A program made the translations under genes and the position numbers. A stretch of 64,000 nucleotides of DNA from Anaeramoeba flamelloides (lineage: Eukaryota > Metamonada > Anaeramoebidae). The notes under the pieces are model-generated. The model had not been told where the DNA came from, searched no databases, and saw only the letters and a list, made by a program, of their open reading frames with translations. Below, in pieces: positions 58,102 through 64,000 of this stretch. The stretch's first letter is position 1. Each line of letters starts with the position of its first letter. The stretch spans positions 8,432,001-8,496,000 of the forward strand of contig JANTQA010000057.1 of the NCBI GenBank assembly GCA_027625915.1, written 5' to 3'.

Positions 58102-58959
58102 TCATCGGCGGGTTGTTGCATTGAGAAATGAAATAACCCACTGATAAAAGGTAATTATTCATTAATAATTATTATGAAAAATATATTTTGTCTTACAATA
58201 ACTAGGATAATTTATGTTTGTTATTATATGTAATCTTAATTAATAAAACTTTTTTTATTTGATTTTGTTGATTATTTTATTTCTTGTTTCTGATCACAAG
58301 TTTATTTGATTTGAAGAGTACACAAATTCCAATCATACAGTGTAAAGGGATAAGAAATAGAGATTAAGTGTATATTATAAAATTGCCAATTTCTCTGATA
58401 TAATAAGAGAAAGGTTTTTCTTTCTGTTTATCAAAAGAGAAATTCTTTTTTTAATCATATATAAACACAAAACTTGATTTTCAGATAGAAAGAAAACAGA
58501 GGTACTTGAAATTATTTGCTGATAATTAATTCAAATTGTTTTAATAAGTAGTTGTTTTTATTATTTTCACAAATTTCAATTTTGGGTACATTAATGTGAG
58601 AAATATTTTGTGACTGCAACCCAGATAGTGATATTGTGTGACCAAGTTGACATTTATGATGTTGTTGTCTTTATGAAAAGATACCAAAGTAAATCAGAGA
58701 CAATCATTAATTTAAATTTTTTGAACTTTTAATTTTTTTTTCAATTTTTGATTTTATTTGAATTGAGTCTTGAATTGGGAAATTTGTTTATGTGAATGCA
58801 TGGAATTAAACAAAGAGTAAACTACTATAATATACATACCTGAGAGTATGTTTTAAAAAAATCATTATATTTTTAAAAACAAATAAATAAGAAAGATCAT
58901 CCTTAAAAATAAATGGGCTGAAATCAAGAATTAAAAAAAAAAATATTATAACCAAAATA
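58102..58959. other. 3' flank of the Rxt3-like gene
   Basis: AATTAATAAAAC at about 58234-58245 may serve as a polyadenylation signal. No gene is seen. Confidence 0.4.
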
Positions 58960-59547
58960 TAAGGTATTTCCAAAAAAGTGGGGCATTTTTTGTTACATTT
59001 CATAAAAAATAATCTTTTTTAGTGATGGTAATCATTAATCAACTATACTAAATTAAGTTTAATAAATATACGGATTGAATAAATGACTTATGTATTTAAT
59101 TCAAAGCATGTTAGTTGAAATATTCCCAAAAAATGAAAAAAAAAATAGCACTTTTTTTGGTTAAAGCAATGTACGACCAATTTCAATAAAAAACCGGAAA
59201 TATGGAATAGGAACAAATGATTTTTTAAACACAAAAACGTAGTTATATGTTTTTAATTATATTGTAATTTTTTTTTGAGATTATACATGTTATGAAAATA
59301 TTTTTTTCGATCAAAAAGAAAATAATAAACAATAATTTTCACCCCCTAAAAAATATCAGATAAAATCGAGATCATAAATTTTAAAAAATTTTATTTCTGC
59401 AATATAATACTAAGAAACAAATTGAATTATTATCAGGAATCTATAAATGGTGGTTAATGATTTTATATATTTAAATCCTATTTTGAAGAATGTGTTACAT
59501 AAATATATTTTATAATAAATTTGCCACACATTCTTGGAAATAGCTTA
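58960..59547. mobile_element. MITE family M4, copy 2
   Basis: The left end TAAGGTATTTCCAAAAAAG is matched inverted by TTGGAAATAGCTTA at the right, with TGGGGCA and TGCCACA just inside. The unit is 588 bp. Interior landmarks such as GTAATCATTAATCAA and ATGACTTATGTATTTAATTC correspond to those in copy 1 (16779-17379). No coding potential is seen. Confidence 0.6.
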
Positions 59548-59769
59548 TTATCCTAGATATATTTGTTTTTATATTCTTGAATTGGGGAGGTTGAACAAGC
59601 AATTATTAAGATTTTTTTTTGTTACATTCCTATTTATTATCATTTGTGGCTCTATCCATTTACTATGTGTTTTTCCTTATTTTAGAGGAGTGTAAAACCA
59701 TCAATAGAGGTATTGTAAAATTGTTTATTCTTTGCAAAAGATAAAATCAAAATAACAAAAAAAAAAATT

Positions 59770-60245
59770 ATTAGGATCTCAATAATAAATAAAGGTCAAT
59801 TATGAAAAAAAAAAAAATAAGGTTTTTAAGGATTCTCAATTCCAAAAAAAAAAAACATATTTTAAAAAAGAAATAAATTATTTGCTACTTTTTTTATTTT
59901 CCAAAATAGAAAAGTTTCTTTAATATGGAAAAAAAATGTTTTCTAAAGGTACAAAATCAATTTAATTCAATTTAATCGAATTTGTTGTAATTTAATAATC
60001 CTCTTTATTTGGAAAAATATGGCTCATGTAACATACCTTTAATAAAAAAATAACTCTGGTCAAAAAAAGAAAAAAAAAATTTGAGATCTCAAAAATGCTA
60101 AAGATAAACACTTCAAAACTAATAACTTTGTTTTTAAAATTATATATAGAATTGATTTAAATTGGAAATTGAATGTTGATAGTTGGCTTTTTTCTTTAAA
60201 AAATATCCTCTCTTTCGATTTTTAATTTTTGAAGGTCGATCATTC
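59770..60245 (+). repeat. Dispersed repeat R3, copy 2 (without the MITE)
   Basis: This matches 23880-24790 minus the 307 bp M2 element. The uninterrupted sequence around the insertion point is ATAACTCTGGTCAAAAAAAG, at about 60048-60067. Confidence 0.6.
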
Positions 60246-60479
60246 ATCACGTGTTGGTTAGTTTTTAATTGGTATTAGGAAGTTTTAAAAATTATTCTTT
60301 TTTTTTCATTTGATATAATTATTTTTCACCTTGATTACTAAAATCTTCATTAAAAAAAAAAGGATTTTTTACAAATTTTGTTTGAGAATTCGTATTCTGG
60401 ATATTGTAAATCAGTTAAACGACATAAATAACATTATTTCAAAGGTTAAAACATAAACACTAAATTATTAAAATAATAA

Positions 60480-61330
60480 AAAACAACTAAAAATAATTGT
60501 TCCCCAAGAAAAAGAAAATATGATTAAAAATCCTTTCGAAAATTCTAAACTATTTCTTTTTATTAAATTGATGAAAAATAAATTGCTTGGAAATCAAACA
60601 AATTATATCAAATTAATTAATTTTTCTAAATGAAAAAACAATTAACAAATATCGGTATATCTTTTCACCCAACAGAATTGGGAATAAAATTCATTTTATT
60701 AATTCTTTAAAAATGGAAATGTGATTTATTTCTCAAAATTATAACAATAAAAAGTTATTAAATAAGAATTACAAACAAAGCATGCTTAAGAAGAAGTAGT
60801 AGTTTAAAAAATCTTGAAGATTATATTATTAAAATAAAGATTTTTTTTATCAATTTTCTTTATTTAAAATATGAAAAGAATTGAAATAGAAATTGGAAAT
60901 TTAATGATTTCAAAGAATTAAAAACTGGACAGGTAATTATTTAATTTATCAATTAAATAATATTCCAAGTTATAAATACAGTTTGTTTCTTCAGAATTGT
61001 AAATAATCTGATGGACTGTTTGATTTTAAGAAATTATTTTAAATCATAGATAGCCGTAGAACAAAAAAAAATATTTAAAATAGAAGGGTCCTAGCTTTGT
61101 TTTTAGATTTATGAAATTATTCAAATTATTTAAACCTGTTTTCTTATTCATGGATGAAACTAAATCATAAAATTGCGAATTGTGCAAATAAGAATGAAAA
61201 ATTATAAATTATCAAATATTTGGATCATTTTCTCTAGGATTGCTCAAACTCTAAAAATCCTTTAAAAATATTGTTTTCTGGAATTAAGCAATCAATTTTC
61301 GAATTATTTATAAAAAAAATAATATTTTTA
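60480..61330 (+). mobile_element. Decayed LINE relic related to the 19.7 kb element
   Basis: The segment 60885-61300 aligns with 20060-20430 of the 5'-truncated LINE. Shared pieces are AATTGGAAATTTAATGATTT for AATTGGAAAGCTCGAAATTT, AAAGAATTAAAAACTGGACA, TTAATTTATCAATTAAATAA with ATTCCAAGTT, and the zinc-motif region GAATTGTGCAAATA followed by GGATCATTTTCTCT. Many stops and frame changes are present. Its 5' extent is a guess. Confidence 0.55.
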
Positions 61331-61989
61331 ATAAACTCTGTTTGATCCAAAGGGGAGTATCCAAAAAAAACATTTTTTCCAAATATCAATTATTTTTTAT
61401 TATTAACATTTTAAGAGCAAATAAGAAATAATTTGAAAAAGAAGGAACTTCAAAGGATAGTTGATATTGATATGGGGCGAGACTAATAAATCTATGGATT
61501 TTCTTCAAAATTGAAAAAATAAAATTCTTAGGAACCTATTCAGAAACACAACAATTTTCTTTTTGATCTTCAATTACAGATCAAATGAAATTGTAATGTA
61601 AATCTATATGATTTCTATCCAATGATTTCCACTCTTTCTGTGGCATCAAAATAGCATATTTTTGCTGAATGGTTTTACCAAGTGACTATAGATCTTTCAA
61701 TAATAAAAAAATTCAGGTATATTATGGAGAAAAAATAATTAAAAAAAAAGTAAAAAAAAATACAATGTGTAAAAATGTGGGAAAATAATTTCAATTATGA
61801 TATTTCCAGAATTTAATTTTTTTCTTCAAATTTTAATTTAAAACCTTTAAAAAGGCGTAATTATGTAACCATGATTGTATCCCTTTAATTATAGGTAATG
61901 GTTTATTATTAATGTGTAATAGCCAAAATCGTTATGAGCCGTGGTGGGGAATAACAATAAATTGGAATCATTGAAAATAATTAAAGTTA
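61331..61989. other. Spacer
   Basis: No gene or clear repeat is seen. Confidence 0.35.
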
Positions 61990-62180
61990 AAAATTTGGGA
62001 AGTAGGAAAGTGTCGCAAAGTGTTCTAGAGTACATGTTATTCCAGAAATCAAAAGGTTGGGAAGGATCAGAGATTTTATTTATATTCTTTTAAATTCTCG
62101 AAAAGCAAATGGATTTTTTTTAATTTTTGTTTTTGTTTTGAAAATCTCTTGATTTTCTATTCAGAGCAAAAATTAGAAAA
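61990..62180. repeat. Modular palindrome block 8 (very worn)
   Basis: Family words remain: GTGTCGCAAAGTGTTCTAGAG, TTCCAGAAATCAAAAGGTTG, ATTCTTTTAAATTCTCGAAAA, AAGCAAATGG, and a residual hairpin of AATTTTTGTTTTTG and CAAAAATTAGAAA. Confidence 0.5.
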
Positions 62181-63687
62181 AAAAACTTGATTCAAATAAG
62201 AGGAATTCAAAGAATCTCCCTTATTTTTATGAATTAAACTCTTTTTCAATCAACTAGTGGTGGTTTTATTGGATAAATAGAATAAATTATCAGAGTTTAA
62301 TCCAGTATTCTTCTACAATATGTTCATAATTTGTAGATCAGATCATTTTTTCTAATTTAGCATTTTTTTTTTTTTTTTCTTTTTGATTTTTGCTTTTTTT
62401 TTCTGTTTTCTTTCTTCTTCCTTTTTTTGAGTAAGCTAATTCAAAACAAAAATGTTTAAAGCTCCAAATTAACACACAGAAAAATCAAGAAATTGAGACA
62501 ATATAATTTCTATTAAAATGAATAAAATTATCATTAAAAAAATCTTATTGTCAACAATTTTAATTTGCCAAGAGAAATTGGGATTTTTTACATGACATAG
62601 TTCAAAGAAAGGTGACTAATATTTTTCGAAACATTTAATTTTTTTAAAAAAAGCAATAGTTTATTCAGGTATTTCTTTTATGAATATCAACTCTAATCTG
62701 AATTTTTTTATTTCTCATTATTAACAAGCAATCGTAGTTGATTGGTTCTTAAAAAAAAAAAATGAATTTTTCATTTTTTATCTGTCCTTTTTGAGTGAAA
62801 TGGAGTTTATATATATATAGATATCGAAGGAAAAATAAAAAGAAATTAGAGATTTTTTTTGTATTTTTTCTTGATCGGTTTTTTTTTTAATTATTTTGAT
62901 TTCCATTTTTTACAACAATACCAAACTTGGCTAGATGGAAGTTTACTTTACTTAAACTGTTAAATCCTATTAAACTTTCTTTCAACCCATTCAAAGTAAA
63001 ATACATGTTAAAATTGAATTCCGTTTTTAACCCCAAAACAAACTATAGCGAGTGAAACAACCATCTTGAACAACTTTGTCCTTCTAGTACTAATTTTTAA
63101 AAAAATTAAAAAAATTCCTTTTTGTAAAGGATCCTCGATCTTTGTACAATACTCTTATTTTCCAATTAAAAAATGAAAATTTTTAGTTCTCACTTCGTAA
63201 TATTTTTCTAGTTTATAAGTTGAAGAATATCCAAAGATCTTTACAAGCATCGTTTAGAAATGAGATTTTTAGACAATAAATTAAACTTCATTAGTTAACC
63301 CTAAGACAAAATTTTGACTCTGCTATTTTGATTGTAACGGTAATAATTAATATTCATTTTGGAACTTGAAATAAAAATTTTCATTTATTAATTGGAAAAT
63401 AACAGTATTAGAAGATTTGGGAATCATGAAATAACATTGATTATTTCAATTGAAATGAGTTTCAATAAAGTTTAATTCAAATTAAAAGTTCATTCAAAGT
63501 TAACTCGTGTGCACAAGGTTTGAAATTTCTGAAATTGGTATTTAAATAAATTATAAAAAAACACATCCCGCTATCCTTTTTCTTTTTTAAACACTCAAGT
63601 ATTTGTTTGGTTAAAGAAATGATTTTAGTGATTCAATTTCTTAGAAACTCTGGCACTCAAAATTGTTAAAAAATGTACCTACCTCCT
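62181..63687. other. Spacer
   Basis: No gene is supported. The stretch 62750-62815 matches 52790-52860 (see above). Confidence 0.35.
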
Positions 63688-63868
63688 TAACATTCTTTTA
63701 AGTAAATAAATATGCTGTTGGCAATAAAAGTAATCTGTCAGTGATCATAAAATACAGACAGTCCTAGGCAAGATCCCTTGGTTCAGCATTCTTTTAAATC
63801 AACAAATATGTTGTTGGTCATAAAACTAAACGTCAGTGACCATGAAATTTGGATAGTCCTTCTGCCAA
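63688..63868 (+). repeat. Tandem duplication of a unit of about 95 bp
   Basis: Unit 1 (63688-63783) and unit 2 (63784-63868) share CATTCTTTTAA, AAATATG.TGTTGG, ATAAAA.TAA, GTCAGTGA and ATAGTCCT-like words. Unit 2 is slightly shorter and is followed by an A tract of about 24 bases. This could be part of a larger satellite or element that continues past the window. Confidence 0.6.
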
Positions 63869-64000
63869 AAAAAAAAAAAAAAAAAAAAAATCAAAAGTAA
63901 AGAATTAAAAAATAAGGAAAAAAATTTCATCAAGAAAAAAGGTTTGCAATTTAAGATTTTGTTTTTTAGAATTTTATTTTAATTATACCATTATTTTGAT

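Noticed and set aside
1-64000. LTR retroelements or capsid-bearing elements
   Set aside because: I saw no long terminal repeats and no recognisable integrase, capsid or protein-primed polymerase motifs. All reverse-transcriptase signals fit non-LTR elements.

Overview
The window is a very AT-rich nuclear segment from a eukaryotic protist. Genes are split by spliceosomal introns with GT...AG ends, most of them 99-190 bp. The standard stop codons fit. Proteins carry long Gln, Asn, Glu-Lys and Asn-Glu blocks. Gene density is low: five well-supported genes in 64 kb, plus a few weak candidates. This style recalls Anaeramoeba or dictyostelid-like amoebae, but nothing here fixes the species.

Layout of genes: (1) 4.3-7.0 kb, minus: a Mei2-like protein with two RRMs and a large polyQ/polyN scaffold. 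(2) 10.6-11.1 kb, minus: a possible tiny two-exon gene. (3) 11.7-12.3 kb, minus: a two-exon gene of unknown function. (4) 17.5-19.0 kb, minus: a BET-like bromodomain protein with a C-terminal NET-like region. (5) 25.1-32.9 kb, plus: EFL1/Ria1, the ribosome-biogenesis GTPase, in three exons with a 4.3 kb second intron. (6) 34.0-50.6 kb, minus: a giant BEACH protein of about 3,700 residues in about nine exons, convergent with EFL1. (7) 56.8-58.1 kb, plus: an Rxt3-like protein, possibly a histone-deacetylase-complex subunit.

The rest is dominated by mobile and repeated DNA. There is one fairly fresh 5'-truncated LINE with target-site duplication and poly-A (19.7-20.6 kb) and two much older LINE relics (about 1.9-3.8 kb and 60.5-61.3 kb). 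There are several families of short inverted-repeat elements (MITEs), two of them with TA-flanked CAGT-type ends like Tc1/mariner. One MITE sits inside another, and empty sites can be read from the sister copies.

The most unusual structure is a family of modular blocks (eight loci, 0.1-1 kb each). Each block is a mosaic of 60-70 bp perfect or near-perfect palindromes and roughly 40 bp tandem units, joined by fixed words such as AAGTGCCTAGG, AAGTGTTCTAGG and CCTAACG. Two copies of one larger repeat (36.9-38.4 and 54.1-55.05 kb) differ by a 530 bp run of these modules, so the blocks appear to grow by insertion of modules into modules. The three oversized introns in the window (4.3, 2.8 and 1.9 kb) are filled with such dispersed repeats, and two of them hold module blocks. 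The two oversized introns of the BEACH gene also share a 500 bp repeat.
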